A stretch of DNA of 7,740 nucleotides from Methanocalculaceae archaeon (GCA_031255895.1 JAIRRQ010000034.1:1-7740), one strand, 5' to 3'; numbered from the stretch's first letter, positions 1 to 7,384 are shown. Translations and numbers: made by a program. Notes: generated from the sequence alone by a model not told the origin.

Positions 1-1317
1 AAGAGCTACCTGAATATGGATCGCATCCTTGAGGTCGCAGATATGGCAGGAGCTGATGCGATTCACCCGGGATATGGATTCCTCGCGGAGAAAGCGACAT
101 TTTCCGGAGAGGTGAAAAGGGCAGGATTTACTTTTATTGGCCCGTCCGAAAAGACAATTGCAATGATGGGTTCAAAGATAGGATCCAAGCAGGTGATGTC
201 GAGTGTTGGAGTTCCGGTACTACCGTGGACGAGAAGTACGGAGTATGACGAGGCAAAGGCGTTTGCTGATTCTATCGGTTATCCGGTGATTGTGAAGGCA
301 TCTGCTGGCGGTGGTGGTATCGGCATGACGATTGTTCACAGTTCAGAGGAGATGGGCGAGGCTATCGAAAAATCAATGCGAACAGCAACATCTTCATTTG
401 ATGATTCGACGGTGTTCATTGAAAAATATTTAGAAAATCCCCGCCACATCGAGGTGCAGGTGTTCGCCGATTCGAAGGGTGACGTGGTGCATATGTTTGA
501 GCGCGAATGTTCGATCCAGCGTCGTCATCAGAAATTGATCGAGGAGGCCCCGTGCCCTATCATGACCCCGAAGCTTCGTGAACGAATGACCCAGTCAGCA
601 ATCACGGTTGCGAAAACCTGTAACTATGAAAATGCCGGAACGGTGGAATTTCTTTATGACAACGAAAATTACTACTTTATGGAAATGAACACTCGTTTGC
701 AGGTGGAGCACACGGTGACAGAACTTGTCACCGGTCTTGACATGGTGTGGATGCAGATCAAGGTCGCGGCGGGCGAACCGCTGCCGTACGCACAAAATCA
801 GATCAATTGCCGCGGTCACGCGATTGAGTGTCGGGTGAATGCGGAAGATCCAATGAACGACTTCGTGGCAGATGCGGGAAAGATTACCCGTTATCGGTCT
901 CCGGGGGGTCCTGGCATTCGCGTCGACAGCTGTATTCACGTGGGGTATGCGATTCCACCGTTGTATGACTCAATGATCGCAAAACTCTGTGCCCGTGCGA
1001 TGACACGCAAGGAAACGATTGCCCGAATGCGTCGTGCGTTGATGGAGTACGTTATTCTTGGTGTGAAGACGACACTTCCACTGCATTACGCAATCATGAA
1101 CAATCCAGAGTTTGTTGCAGGAAACACGCACACACACTTCTTGGAAGAACCGGAGATCAAGAAACATCTGCCGCGGTACATGCGGGAGAGTGAGACGCGC
1201 ATGCATCAGCTTGCAGATTCGCTCGGCAAAGGCAAGGAAAAAACAATTGCGGTGACCGCAGCGATGAATGTATATATGGCTACTTTGGCTGCAAAACGGG
1301 AGAATGTAATAAAATAG
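1..1317 (+). CDS. pycA: Biotin carboxylase subunit, probably pyruvate carboxylase subunit A (5' end outside window)
   Basis: This is the ATP-grasp biotin carboxylase that uses ATP and bicarbonate to carboxylate biotin on a partner protein. In methanogens the usual complex is two-subunit pyruvate carboxylase, which makes oxaloacetate. The frame is open from base 1 (Lys-Ser-Tyr-Leu-Asn), so the gene starts upstream; by family comparison about 60 N-terminal residues are missing, and the ATG at 16 is internal. Visible motifs are HPGYGFLAE near the start, the glycine-rich ATP loop GGGGIGM (307-327; many bacterial homologues have Arg where Ile stands), ERECSIQRRHQK (499-534), and the signature FMEMNTRLQVEH (676-711). 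The C-terminal biotin carboxylase domain runs to about base 1170. A short tail rich in charged residues and Ala follows, and no biotinyl domain is present, so the biotin carrier is a separate protein. PycB is not in the window. An acetyl- or propionyl-CoA carboxylase subunit is the alternative. The stop is TAG, followed by a T-rich tract. Confidence 0.88.
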   Translation, partial: KSYLNMDRILEVADMAGADAIHPGYGFLAEKATFSGEVKRAGFTFIGPSEKTIAMMGSKIGSKQVMSSVGVPVLPWTRSTEYDEAKAFADSIGYPVIVKASAGGGGIGMTIVHSSEEMGEAIEKSMRTATSSFDDSTVFIEKYLENPRHIEVQVFADSKGDVVHMFERECSIQRRHQKLIEEAPCPIMTPKLRERMTQSAITVAKTCNYENAGTVEFLYDNENYYFMEMNTRLQVEHTVTELVTGLDMVWMQIKVAAGEPLPYAQNQINCRGHAIECRVNAEDPMNDFVADAGKITRYRSPGGPGIRVDSCIHVGYAIPPLYDSMIAKLCARAMTRKETIARMRRALMEYVILGVKTTLPLHYAIMNNPEFVAGNTHTHFLEEPEIKKHLPRYMRESETRMHQLADSLGKGKEKTIAVTAAMNVYMATLAAKRENVIK

Positions 1318-1330
1318 TTTTGTTTTTTCT
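1318..1330 (+). terminator. Oligo-T terminator after the biotin carboxylase gene
   Basis: A T-rich run, TTTTGTTTTTTCT, begins directly after the TAG stop. No hairpin precedes it. Archaeal RNA polymerase terminates on such T tracts, so the biotin carboxylase transcript probably ends here, before the tRNA promoter. Confidence 0.5.
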
Positions 1331-1347
1331 AGGATAAATTAGTAATG

Positions 1348-1355
1348 TATATATT
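1348..1355 (+). promoter_or_regulatory. Putative archaeal TATA box of the tRNA gene
   Basis: The sequence TATATATT lies in an AT-rich stretch. Its centre is about 34 bases before the first tRNA nucleotide, so a start site about 26 bases downstream would fall near 1378 and give a short leader removed by RNase P. This is inferred from spacing and composition. Confidence 0.55.
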
Positions 1356-1385
1356 TTGACACACCCTTCTCATAATGGATTTCTT

Positions 1386-1459
1386 GCTGCGGTGGCCTAG
1401 TTGGTTAGGGCGCCAGACTCATAATCTGGAAGTCGGGGGTTCGGATCCCTCTCGCAGCA
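1386..1459 (+). tRNA. tRNA-Met (CAT anticodon), probably elongator
   Basis: A full cloverleaf folds from the sequence. The acceptor GCTGCGG (1386-1392) pairs with TCGCAGC (1452-1458), with one G-T pair, and discriminator A is at 1459. The D stem is GCCT/GGGC with the GG pair at 1403-1404. The anticodon stem CCAGA/TCTGG (1413-1417 with 1425-1429) encloses loop CTCATAA with anticodon CAT at 1420-1422. The T stem GGGGG/CCCTC closes loop TTCGGAT. No CCA is encoded and there is no intron. The anticodon stem lacks the three consecutive G-C pairs of initiator tRNA, and the acceptor does not begin like initiator tRNA, so elongator Met is preferred. The CAT-reading tRNA-Ile2 (agmatidine-modified in archaea) cannot be fully excluded. 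The T loop has G where A58 is expected. Confidence 0.93.
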
Positions 1460-1467
1460 TTTTTTTT
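1460..1467 (+). terminator. T8 terminator of the tRNA
   Basis: Eight T residues begin at the first base after the discriminator. A second tract of nine T at 1518-1526 could act as a backup. Both are consistent with archaeal T-tract termination on the plus strand. Confidence 0.6.
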
Positions 1468-1561
1468 CGAAAATTTTGTGTTCCTGATAGTTTGCTGTCA
1501 CAAAAAAATTTCATTGGTTTTTTTTTCTTGAAAATGTGTATATGAGTCCATAATCCATTAC

Positions 1562-1570
1562 TAAAAAGAA
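1562..1570 (-). terminator. T-rich terminator after cofH
   Basis: On the minus strand the cofH stop codon is followed at once by TTCTTTTTA. A second minus-strand run of seven T lies at 1502-1508. Together they would stop leftward transcription before it opposes the tRNA gene. Confidence 0.4.
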
Positions 1571-2683
1571 TTATTCTAGAATATTGTACAACGTGTCGCG
1601 GCGGGCAAGTTTTCTCTCTATGTCTGTGCAAAGGTATTGCATATCCTTTGGATCGAAGAAGTCTGTGCCCTCTCCCGCACCGGCAGTTCGTGATAGGGAG
1701 TCCACAAACATTGTCCCGCCTACGTCATTTCCACCAGACATGAGACCGAGTTGTGTCATTTTTTGACCGATTTTCGACCATGGAACCTGAATATTTTTCA
1801 TATTGTCCAGGAACAGGCGAGATACTGCCGTCAAAAGAATATCTTCGCGACCTGTCGATCCATAGGTAACCTTCCCATTTTTTTCGAGTGGTGTGTTGTG
1901 ATGCAGAAACGCTAGTGGCACAAGTTCCGTGAACACCTGTGTTTCATCTTGCAAGTCGCGAAGAATCGATAGATGGTGGGCACGTTCCTCCGGTGTTTCC
2001 ACTGATCCATACATAATCGTCGATGTTGCTTTGAGTCCGACATCATGTACCTCTCGAATAATTCGCAACCATTCATCGGTTGAAATTTTTCTCTCGCAGA
2101 TAACTTTCCGGACTGAATCCACTAATATCTCCGCAGCAGTTCCCTGTACTGATCCTATCCCCGCTTCTTTTAATCTGATCAATGTTTCCTTCGTTGTAAG
2201 ATTGCTTTGGTGTGCTGCAAATGCAATCTCATCTGGACTGCATCCGTGCACATGAACACCTGGGATTTCCTCACACAGCGTTAGGATCATTTTCTCATAG
2301 TTTTCTATCGTGAATCCAGGATGAACACCTGCCAGATAACATACTTCGGTCACCTTCTTCTTTGCCGCATCGCGTGCATGTTCGCGAAATTCCTCTTCTG
2401 TGAGGTAAAACGCATCTGGGTCGGTCGTTTTTCTACCGAATGCGCACATACCGCAACGATTTTTGCAAATGTTGGTCAGGTGTAGATTCATGTTCCGGAC
2501 ATAGGTGATGATGTCTCCCACAACCTCTTCACGACGTTCATCTGCTGTTGTCGCAACTTTCCAAATGTCACGACCGGTCAGTCGAAACAAGGCTGCTGCC
2601 TCTGTCTCGCTCATACGCGATCCGGTAAGAGTATCATCAAGAATTCTACGCAACTCCGCATAATTTAGTCTTGGTGTGGTCAT
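1571..2683 (-). CDS. cofH: FO synthase subunit CofH (radical SAM)
   Basis: CofH (5-amino-6-(D-ribitylamino)uracil--L-tyrosine 4-hydroxyphenyl transferase) joins the tyrosine-derived hydroxybenzyl group to the flavin precursor, giving the substrate that CofG turns into FO, the chromophore of coenzyme F420. The 370-residue protein has the radical-SAM cluster motif CKNRCGMC (Cys73, Cys77, Cys80; CX3CX2C). Family-typical blocks follow: LAGVHPGF near 118, GSVQGTAAEIL near 178, STDEW near 201, FTELVPLAF near 251, and the C-terminal GGNDVGGTM near 317, which fits CofH rather than CofG. The related menaquinone enzyme MqnE is less likely in this context. The frame is open upstream to about 2857, but the ATG at 2683 is chosen because an AGGTGG ribosome-binding site lies six bases before it and it overlaps the stop of the signal peptidase gene in an ATGA junction, implying translational coupling. 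cofG is not in the window. Confidence 0.87.
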   Translation of the reverse strand: MTTPRLNYAELRRILDDTLTGSRMSETEAAALFRLTGRDIWKVATTADERREEVVGDIITYVRNMNLHLTNICKNRCGMCAFGRKTTDPDAFYLTEEEFREHARDAAKKKVTEVCYLAGVHPGFTIENYEKMILTLCEEIPGVHVHGCSPDEIAFAAHQSNLTTKETLIRLKEAGIGSVQGTAAEILVDSVRKVICERKISTDEWLRIIREVHDVGLKATSTIMYGSVETPEERAHHLSILRDLQDETQVFTELVPLAFLHHNTPLEKNGKVTYGSTGREDILLTAVSRLFLDNMKNIQVPWSKIGQKMTQLGLMSGGNDVGGTMFVDSLSRTAGAGEGTDFFDPKDMQYLCTDIERKLARRDTLYNILE

Positions 2684-3432
2684 TTTCGTCCACCTTTTTT
2701 CTGAAGTTTCTTTGTTGTTTCCCTGTCTTTTTCTTTCTTGTGGTTGTAAAGCTCCAGAATCATCAGAAAGATTGCGGTAGCAATCACAAATTCCCATATG
2801 TGGAGCGGCAGGTAACCAATCAAAGGAATTGCGAACAGTGCCTTTCCGAGGATCCATTCCTTTTTTATCGGTTGCATCACTCCTGTGTGTGAAAAGGTGT
2901 TTCCCTGATCAATTGTTGGATTGTAGTCGCCTTTTGTGATGTATCCGGCGTGAGTAAAATTTGACACAATGGCCGTTGATTCATCAATCTCCGTGATAAG
3001 TCGGTGAATAAACGGCGTTACGTTTGTGTATCCATTTGGTTGATAGATGATCACATCTCCGTAATCGTTAAATGCTTTCACTCCGATTGCTTTCGCCTCT
3101 TCAGAGGTCATGAGGGAGCCGAATCGGTTTTCTTCCACCATAAAGATCAGATCACCAACGTTCATGTTTGGTACCATGCTTTTCGACTGGATTGTAACGA
3201 TCGCAGGCCAGGTTCCTGACACACCGAACAGCACGCAGCCGATCATCGCAACGATGATGACAATCGAGAGAATATCGCGGATGAAATTGATTTTCTGACC
3301 ACTCGATTTCAATTTTCTGGTAATGGAGGTATTTTGCACGTTGTCTGGATGTGCATTATTTCTTGCGTTATTGATTGCCTTTGACATAATGTCGTATCTA
3401 ACTAAGTTATCACCAGTATAGAACTTTCCCAT
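2680..3432 (-). CDS. Archaeal type I signal peptidase (Sec11/ER-like)
   Basis: This membrane protease removes signal peptides from exported proteins on the outer face of the cytoplasmic membrane. In the 250-residue product, a polar N-terminal region of about 50 residues precedes a membrane segment at about 52-73. Then comes the catalytic serine motif SKSMVPNM (Ser85), the block FIHRLI with His143 where bacterial enzymes have the general-base lysine, and KGDYNPTID with Asp169 and Asp175. Ser/His/Asp is the archaeal and eukaryotic ER arrangement. A second membrane segment at about 212-229 is followed by a very basic tail ending KKGGRK, so both termini are probably cytoplasmic. The start is uncertain: ATG 3432 lacks a good ribosome-binding site, and ATG 3387 (residue 16) is an alternative. 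The gene overlaps cofH by four bases, and the two probably form one transcript. Confidence 0.85.
   Translation of the reverse strand: MGKFYTGDNLVRYDIMSKAINNARNNAHPDNVQNTSITRKLKSSGQKINFIRDILSIVIIVAMIGCVLFGVSGTWPAIVTIQSKSMVPNMNVGDLIFMVEENRFGSLMTSEEAKAIGVKAFNDYGDVIIYQPNGYTNVTPFIHRLITEIDESTAIVSNFTHAGYITKGDYNPTIDQGNTFSHTGVMQPIKKEWILGKALFAIPLIGYLPLHIWEFVIATAIFLMILELYNHKKEKDRETTKKLQKKGGRK
2690..2695 (-). promoter_or_regulatory. Ribosome-binding site that fixes the cofH start
   Basis: The minus strand reads AGGTGG six bases before ATG 2683, inside the last codons of the signal peptidase gene. It complements the archaeal 16S 3' end and selects this ATG over in-frame upstream codons that would add 58 residues. 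Confidence 0.75.
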
Positions 3433-3532
3433 TGCATTCCATCATCATCCCAGGCGTATCTTTCTCACGTATCGTTCATCCGTTTTCAATTCACAAAAAA
3501 AATCAGCCAAACATTTTCATTACATTACCATT

Positions 3533-3540
3533 TACATAAA
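3533..3540 (-). promoter_or_regulatory. Putative TATA box for the signal peptidase-cofH unit
   Basis: The minus strand reads TTTATGTA, close to the archaeal TTTAWATA-type box. A start about 26 bases downstream would lie near 3511 and give a leader of about 80 bases. A minus-strand T8 tract at 3495-3502 would fall inside this leader, which weakens the assignment; that tract may instead be a second terminator for the EF-2 transcript. Confidence 0.35.
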
Positions 3541-3542
3541 CT

Positions 3543-3560
3543 ACTGAATTTACTGAATTT
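3543..3560. repeat. Perfect tandem 9-bp repeat, two copies
   Basis: ACTGAATTT occurs at 3543-3551 and again at 3552-3560. On the minus strand the pair sits directly upstream of the putative TATA box at 3533-3540, where archaeal transcription factor B and many regulators bind. It could be an operator, or chance in an AT-rich gap. Confidence 0.6.
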
Positions 3561-3680
3561 TTGCAGTTATTTTTTGGAAATATTCTGTAGAGAATCCGTA
3601 TCACATCAAAGAAAAAAGGATAACTGATGGACAGGTTTGATTTTCGATATTTGAGAGAGTTATTTCTCTGCACATGTGTG

Positions 3681-3689
3681 AAAAAAGAA
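3681..3689 (-). terminator. T-rich terminator after EF-2
   Basis: On the minus strand the TAA of the EF-2 gene is followed by ATTCTTTTTTC, a run containing six consecutive T. This is the likely end of the rps12-rps7-EF-2 transcript. The 257-bp AT-rich gap 3433-3689 holds this tract, the tandem repeat, the putative promoter and a further T8 tract; I see no gene in it. Confidence 0.5.
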
Positions 3690-5888
3690 TTATTCAAGAT
3701 AATCTTTTGGAATCGGGATCTGTTCCTTGAGACCCTTTCTCTTTCTGATACTCATCACTATCTCTGAGAGCATACCCTGCGGGACCGGAGCAAATCCCAC
3801 GAACTCAGTGGACCACATTGCGCGGCCTTCGGTTGCAGAACGAATATCTCCTGCGAAACCGAACAGTTCGGCAACTGGTGCTTCACCGTTGACTACTATC
3901 TGATCCCCTTCAGCATCGGTCGTGGATAACTGACCACGACGTCCCTGAATTTGGGAGATTGCTGCCCCCATTTGATCCTGTGGGACCATTATCTGAATTT
4001 TTTGCATTGGTTCAAGAAGCGTGTCACCTGCCATTAAGAGAGCAGCTTTCAGACCACCACGAACTGCTGGAATAACTTGTCCAGGTCCGCGGTGGATTGC
4101 GTCTTCATGTAGTTTCACATCGTGGAGTTTGATGAGAACGTTCTGCACCTGTTCGTCTGCGAGTGGTCCACCATCCAGTGCCTCGTGTATACCGTCGATG
4201 ATAAGTTCCATGGTCTCATTAAGGTACTGAATACCTTTCGTACAGTCTATGAACATGTTGGAACCGTAGATATCTTTCACATTCTTCGCTTCATCCTTGT
4301 TCATTCCAAGAGCGGCAAGCGCATCACGGCGGGCGATGTTCTCCATGTTCATGGAGATTTCATTGGATTGGATTGCATCAAGAACTGTCTGTGGCATCGG
4401 TTCGACAGACATGAAAAATCTGTTATGACGATTTGGAGATTTCCCTTCGACGGCTCCGTCGAGGGGCTTTGCTACGGTCTCACGGTACACAACAATCGGT
4501 GGGGATGTGACGATGTCCACACCCTTGTCTCTCTTGATACGACCGGTAACGACCTCAAGGTGAAGTTCTCCCATCCCTGCGATAAGGTGTTCACCAGTTT
4601 CTTCGTTGATGTTCACGCGAACCGTTGGGTCTTCTTTTGCAACTTGGTGCAAAACTTCAATCAGTTTCGGTAGATCCTTCGTGTTCTTTGCCTCAACTGC
4701 AACTGTCATAACTGGTTCGGAGTAGTGCTTCAGTGATTCGAACGGTGTCATCTCCTTGATGGATGATACTGTTGAACCTACGATTGCATCGCTCATTCCT
4801 GTAACTGCAGCAATATTTCCTGAAACAACCTTATCCACGTCGACGCGAGTAGGACCCATGAAGATACCAACCTGTTGAAGTCTGTTTGGTTTTCCGGCAG
4901 TATCAGAGATGTACACCTCCATACCGCGAGTTAAAGTGCCTGAGAATAATCTGCCGGTTGCAACCTCTCCTGCGTGTTTGTCGAAAGAGATGTCGGTGAC
5001 CATCATTGCGACTGGGCCGTTTGCGTCACATGAGTACATTGCCTTGCCGACTTCTGAGTTCACATCTCCGTGCCATATGATGTGACATCTCTCTCCCTGT
5101 GCTTTGAGTGGATTCGGCAGGAAGGTAACCACCATATCGAGCAGTACTGCATGCAGTGGGGATGCCTTTGCAAGATACTTTGCATCACCTTCGTTACATT
5201 TGTCGATGATTGTTTGGAGAGTCACACCTGATTTTTTCATGTATGGTATTGAAATTGCCCAGTTGTAGAGAGCTGATCCAAATGCGACGTTTCCTTTCAG
5301 AGCGTCTAGCTTCCATCCACCATTGTTGTAGAGTTCTTCGCTCATTCCCTTGATAAGTTTGTTGACTTTGTCAATGACCTTACCAAGGCGGATCATCATC
5401 TCCTGTGGATTCACTTTCAGCTCGTTGATAAGCCGATCAACCTTGTTGATAAACAAAACAGGGTAAACTCCTTCTTTGAGTGCCTGCCGCAGAACTGTCT
5501 CGGTCTGCGGCATCGGACCTTCGACTGCGTCTACGACGACGACAGCACCGTCCACAGCACGCATTGCACGAGTAACATCTCCACCAAAGTCAACATGGCC
5601 AGGAGTGTCAATCATGTTGATTAGGTATTCTTCGTCCCCGACTTTGTGGACCATGGACACGTTGGATGCATCAATAGTGATTCCGCGTGCCTGTTCCTCT
5701 TCGTCGGAATCCATCCAACATGCCTTGCCGGAAAGCTCCTCGCTGATCATTCCTGCCCCAGAGAGGAGGTTATCCGAGAGAGTGGTTTTTCCGTGGTCAA
5801 TGTGTGCTACGATACCTATGTTACGGATGTGCTCAGGATCGTCCATGAGTTCCGTAATTCTTTCAACCATCTTCTTTCCGCGTGACAT
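3690..5888 (-). CDS. fusA: Translation elongation factor 2 (aEF-2)
   Basis: EF-2 is the GTPase that drives ribosomal translocation in the cytoplasm. The 732-residue length is typical of archaeal EF-2. GTPase motifs are all present: AHIDHGKTT (about 28-36), the switch I block ARGITI (67-72), DTPGH (94-98), NKVD (148-151) and GSAL (204-207). Domain II and III blocks follow, including the [14 protein letters not shown] region (432-445). The domain IV tip carries [14 protein letters not shown], in which His599 is the expected diphthamide site, the target of diphtheria-type ADP-ribosylation in archaea and eukaryotes but not bacteria. The gene is the third of a str-type operon, 34 bases after rps7. 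Start ATG 5888 is preceded by AAGGTG with a four-base spacer. A minus-strand T6 tract in the rps7-EF-2 gap (5903-5908) could reduce read-through. The genes for EF-1alpha and uS10, which often follow in euryarchaea, are absent here. Confidence 0.97.
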   Translation of the reverse strand: MSRGKKMVERITELMDDPEHIRNIGIVAHIDHGKTTLSDNLLSGAGMISEELSGKACWMDSDEEEQARGITIDASNVSMVHKVGDEEYLINMIDTPGHVDFGGDVTRAMRAVDGAVVVVDAVEGPMPQTETVLRQALKEGVYPVLFINKVDRLINELKVNPQEMMIRLGKVIDKVNKLIKGMSEELYNNGGWKLDALKGNVAFGSALYNWAISIPYMKKSGVTLQTIIDKCNEGDAKYLAKASPLHAVLLDMVVTFLPNPLKAQGERCHIIWHGDVNSEVGKAMYSCDANGPVAMMVTDISFDKHAGEVATGRLFSGTLTRGMEVYISDTAGKPNRLQQVGIFMGPTRVDVDKVVSGNIAAVTGMSDAIVGSTVSSIKEMTPFESLKHYSEPVMTVAVEAKNTKDLPKLIEVLHQVAKEDPTVRVNINEETGEHLIAGMGELHLEVVTGRIKRDKGVDIVTSPPIVVYRETVAKPLDGAVEGKSPNRHNRFFMSVEPMPQTVLDAIQSNEISMNMENIARRDALAALGMNKDEAKNVKDIYGSNMFIDCTKGIQYLNETMELIIDGIHEALDGGPLADEQVQNVLIKLHDVKLHEDAIHRGPGQVIPAVRGGLKAALLMAGDTLLEPMQKIQIMVPQDQMGAAISQIQGRRGQLSTTDAEGDQIVVNGEAPVAELFGFAGDIRSATEGRAMWSTEFVGFAPVPQGMLSEIVMSIRKRKGLKEQIPIPKDYLE

Positions 5889-5922
5889 AAAACACCTTTT
5901 CTAAAAAAGATTTGATATTTGT

Positions 5923-6510
5923 TTACCTGGCTGATTTTGCAATACGCTCGATTTCTTCCTTTTTTCCAACGGAGAAGCACTTTGCATCTCCCTTCGCTGC
6001 CATAACGAGTTCATTGGCAAGCACAAGATGTGCCGGTTTTTTGGTCTTGTGAGAACCTTTCCAAGTTGCCATGGCAATGTAACGGAGTGCTGTGTTGACA
6101 CGGCGAATTGGCGCGGAATCTACTGATTTTGGGACGTTGATGCCCCCGTATTTCAGACGTACTGTCTCTTCGCGTGGACCTGCATTGGCGACTGCATCCA
6201 CAAGGACCTGGAGTGGGTTTTGTTTGGTTTTTGTGTTGATTTCGTCGAATGCATCCATGACAATGCGGGTACACAATTGTTTCTTGCCTGTGTTAGTCTC
6301 CTTCTGCATCAGACGGTTGATGAGTCGTTCAACAATTGCCATCTGGCTTTTGGTGAACTGTTGTTGAGTGAGTCTACCGCAGGAACTTGGAACCTCGGTT
6401 GAGGTCACGGTCACGTAGCGGACGAGACCTGCATCCTTGACAACGACTTCGCTTGTGTCCCATTTATTGAACAGCAGGATTTTGCTAGTCGCGGCTTGTT
6501 CTTCTGTCAT
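5923..6510 (-). CDS. rps7: 30S ribosomal protein uS7
   Basis: uS7 is a primary binder of the 3' domain of 16S rRNA; it nucleates assembly of the 30S head and lies near the exit-site tRNA. The 195-residue product has the archaeal length and N-terminal extension, longer than bacterial S7. Conserved blocks include [13 protein letters not shown] (about 66-78), [19 protein letters not shown] (about 98-116), the [14 protein letters not shown] stretch, and the C-terminal [13 protein letters not shown]. The start ATG 6510 has a strong GGAGGT site (6519-6524) with an eight-base spacer, overlapping the rps12 stop codon. Only six bases separate it from rps12, so the two are co-transcribed and probably translationally linked. 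In bacteria S7 represses its own operon; whether that applies here is not shown by the sequence. Confidence 0.96.
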   Translation of the reverse strand: MTEEQAATSKILLFNKWDTSEVVVKDAGLVRYVTVTSTEVPSSCGRLTQQQFTKSQMAIVERLINRLMQKETNTGKKQLCTRIVMDAFDEINTKTKQNPLQVLVDAVANAGPREETVRLKYGGINVPKSVDSAPIRRVNTALRYIAMATWKGSHKTKKPAHLVLANELVMAAKGDAKCFSVGKKEEIERIAKSAR

Positions 6511-6516
6511 ACTGTT

Positions 6517-6945
6517 TTACCTCCGTGCTTTTTCCTTGCGTCCGATGACAAGTTCGTTGAGTGTGACTCCGTTGACTCCGATAACAACAAAACGAACTCC
6601 TGGAATATCTCCCATAGAACGTCCTGCACGGCCGCCTATACCGCAGATTGTGACTTCATCGTGTTCATCGATGAAGTTGATTGCACCGTCACCGACTGCG
6701 AATGCAGTGACTTGGCGTCCGTTTTTTATCAACTGAACACGAACACACTTTCTGATCGCGGAATTCGGCTGTTTTGCTTCAACACCGACTTTTTCCAAAA
6801 CAATTGCACGTCCGAGTGGTGCGCCCTCAAGTGGGTCTGCTTTCAGCTTCAGTTTAAGCGCTCTGCGTGCATAAACCGAGTCGCTCCACCGGAATTTTTT
6901 GGCAGAACGAACAAGCTTTCTTGCTGCGAATTTTCCCTGTCCCAT
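6517..6945 (-). CDS. rps12: 30S ribosomal protein uS12
   Basis: uS12 sits at the decoding centre of the small subunit and contributes to decoding accuracy. The 142-residue product is the archaeal/eukaryotic form, with a longer N-terminus than bacterial S12. It contains [18 protein letters not shown] (about 54-71), the decoding-centre loop with the near-invariant PNSAIRK, and GDIPGVRF (about 112-119), the second conserved loop. The C-terminus ends in the basic KEKARR. Start ATG 6945 is supported by a GAGGT site at 6952-6956 with a six-base spacer; another ATG five bases upstream is out of frame and too close to that site. It is the first gene of the str operon, preceded by about 795 bp without a recognised gene. 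Confidence 0.96.
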   Translation of the reverse strand: MGQGKFAARKLVRSAKKFRWSDSVYARRALKLKLKADPLEGAPLGRAIVLEKVGVEAKQPNSAIRKCVRVQLIKNGRQVTAFAVGDGAINFIDEHDEVTICGIGGRAGRSMGDIPGVRFVVIGVNGVTLNELVIGRKEKARR

Positions 6946-7005
6946 TACATTACCTCAGTTACAGTTGATTATCATTACAGTAGATTTTTAGATCGATGAA
7001 TCCTG

Positions 7006-7025
7006 CAACACAGTTGCCTGTGTTG
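7006..7025 (-). promoter_or_regulatory. Hairpin with GCAA tetraloop in the rps12 leader
   Basis: The minus strand reads CAACACAG, then GCAA, then CTGTGTTG: a perfect eight-pair stem closed by a GNRA-type tetraloop. It lies about 60 bases before the rps12 ATG. Perfect complementarity and the stable loop on the sense strand of the operon suggest an RNA element. A binding or regulatory role is inference. Confidence 0.5.
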
Positions 7026-7026
7026 T

Positions 7027-7065
7027 GTTTCCTGGAAAAAACGTACACGTAAATTTACGGGAAAC
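7027..7065 (-). repeat. Nested inverted repeats in the rps12 leader
   Basis: GTTTCC and GGAAAC (7027-7032 and 7060-7065) are complementary and flank a 12-bp palindrome, CGTAAATTTACG, at 7048-7059. On the minus strand the palindrome is followed closely by six T (7036-7041). It may be part of a folded leader, a protein-binding palindrome, or a T-tract stop point ahead of rps12. Confidence 0.4.
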
Positions 7066-7133
7066 TATTCCTCTGTCGGAATATTGTGAATGCTAGGGCA
7101 AGGTCTTGAGAAATATCCTTCCCTTGCATGTTC

Positions 7134-7141
7134 TTATATTT
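7134..7141 (-). promoter_or_regulatory. Putative TATA box of the rps12-rps7-EF-2 operon
   Basis: The minus strand reads AAATATAA within CATAAATATAAG, the most TATA-like element upstream of rps12. A start about 26 bases downstream would lie near 7112 and leave a leader of about 165 bases containing both hairpins. A weaker candidate, TAAAAATC near 6982-6989, would give a leader of under 25 bases and exclude them. Confidence 0.4.
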
Positions 7142-7245
7142 ATGGGCAGACTGTCCTAATAATATTAATGGGAAATTGCGTTTGATGAGATCAATACCCC
7201 TTCTATGTTTTTGACTGCTGAATATCTGCAGAAAGGGTGTACAGG

Positions 7246-7384
7246 CACAATTTCCTGTATGGGCGAAAGCGATTCGATTACCTATTGTGGTACGTGGGTT
7301 GTGGTACCTTCTGCGAGGATATCTGAGACGGCGCGAGGGTTTCTGGCGGTGCTCACAATTTCCGTTTCTGTCTCTGTGTCTCTG
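7246..7384. repeat. Cluster of short direct repeats
   Basis: Three repeat pairs lie close together. CACAATTTCC occurs at 7246-7255 and 7354-7363. TTGTGGTAC occurs at 7285-7293 and 7299-7307, with period 14. TGTCTCTG is tandem at 7369-7376 and 7377-7384. A six-pair inverted repeat (TACAGG/CCTGTA, 7240-7259) overlaps the first. No larger mobile-element structure is visible. Confidence 0.5.

Noticed and set aside
1373..1559. Inverted copies of TAATGGATT flanking the tRNA gene (1373-1381 and 1551-1559)
   Set aside because: A 9-bp AT-rich match 170 bases apart is expected by chance; no integrase gene or duplicated tRNA end supports an integrated element.
3503..3697. 64-codon minus-strand frame after EF-2
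   Set aside because: It starts at TTG inside the EF-2 3' end, has no ribosome-binding site, is rich in Asn/Phe/Lys/Ile as expected for AT-rich spacer, and crosses the T-tract terminator.
4122..4673. 183-codon plus-strand frame opposite EF-2
   Set aside because: It is antisense to conserved EF-2 coding sequence with no family resemblance; it is explained as a shadow frame.
5893..5908. Hairpin hiding the EF-2 ribosome-binding site (CTTTT with AAAAG)
   Set aside because: Only five pairs, four of them A-U, around a TTAG loop; too weak to claim as regulation.
6437..6999. Plus-strand frames opposite rps12
   Set aside because: They are antisense to rps12, Cys/Ser-rich and without recognisable domains.
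7184..7222. Possible C/D-box guide RNA (TGATGA followed by CTGA)
   Set aside because: The C box does not begin with a purine, and no D' and C' boxes are found at the right spacing.
7282..7284. TAG inside a longer minus-strand frame as a possible pyrrolysine codon
   Set aside because: The frame has no recognised product, start signal or downstream element, and no Pyl machinery is visible here. A chance stop is simpler.
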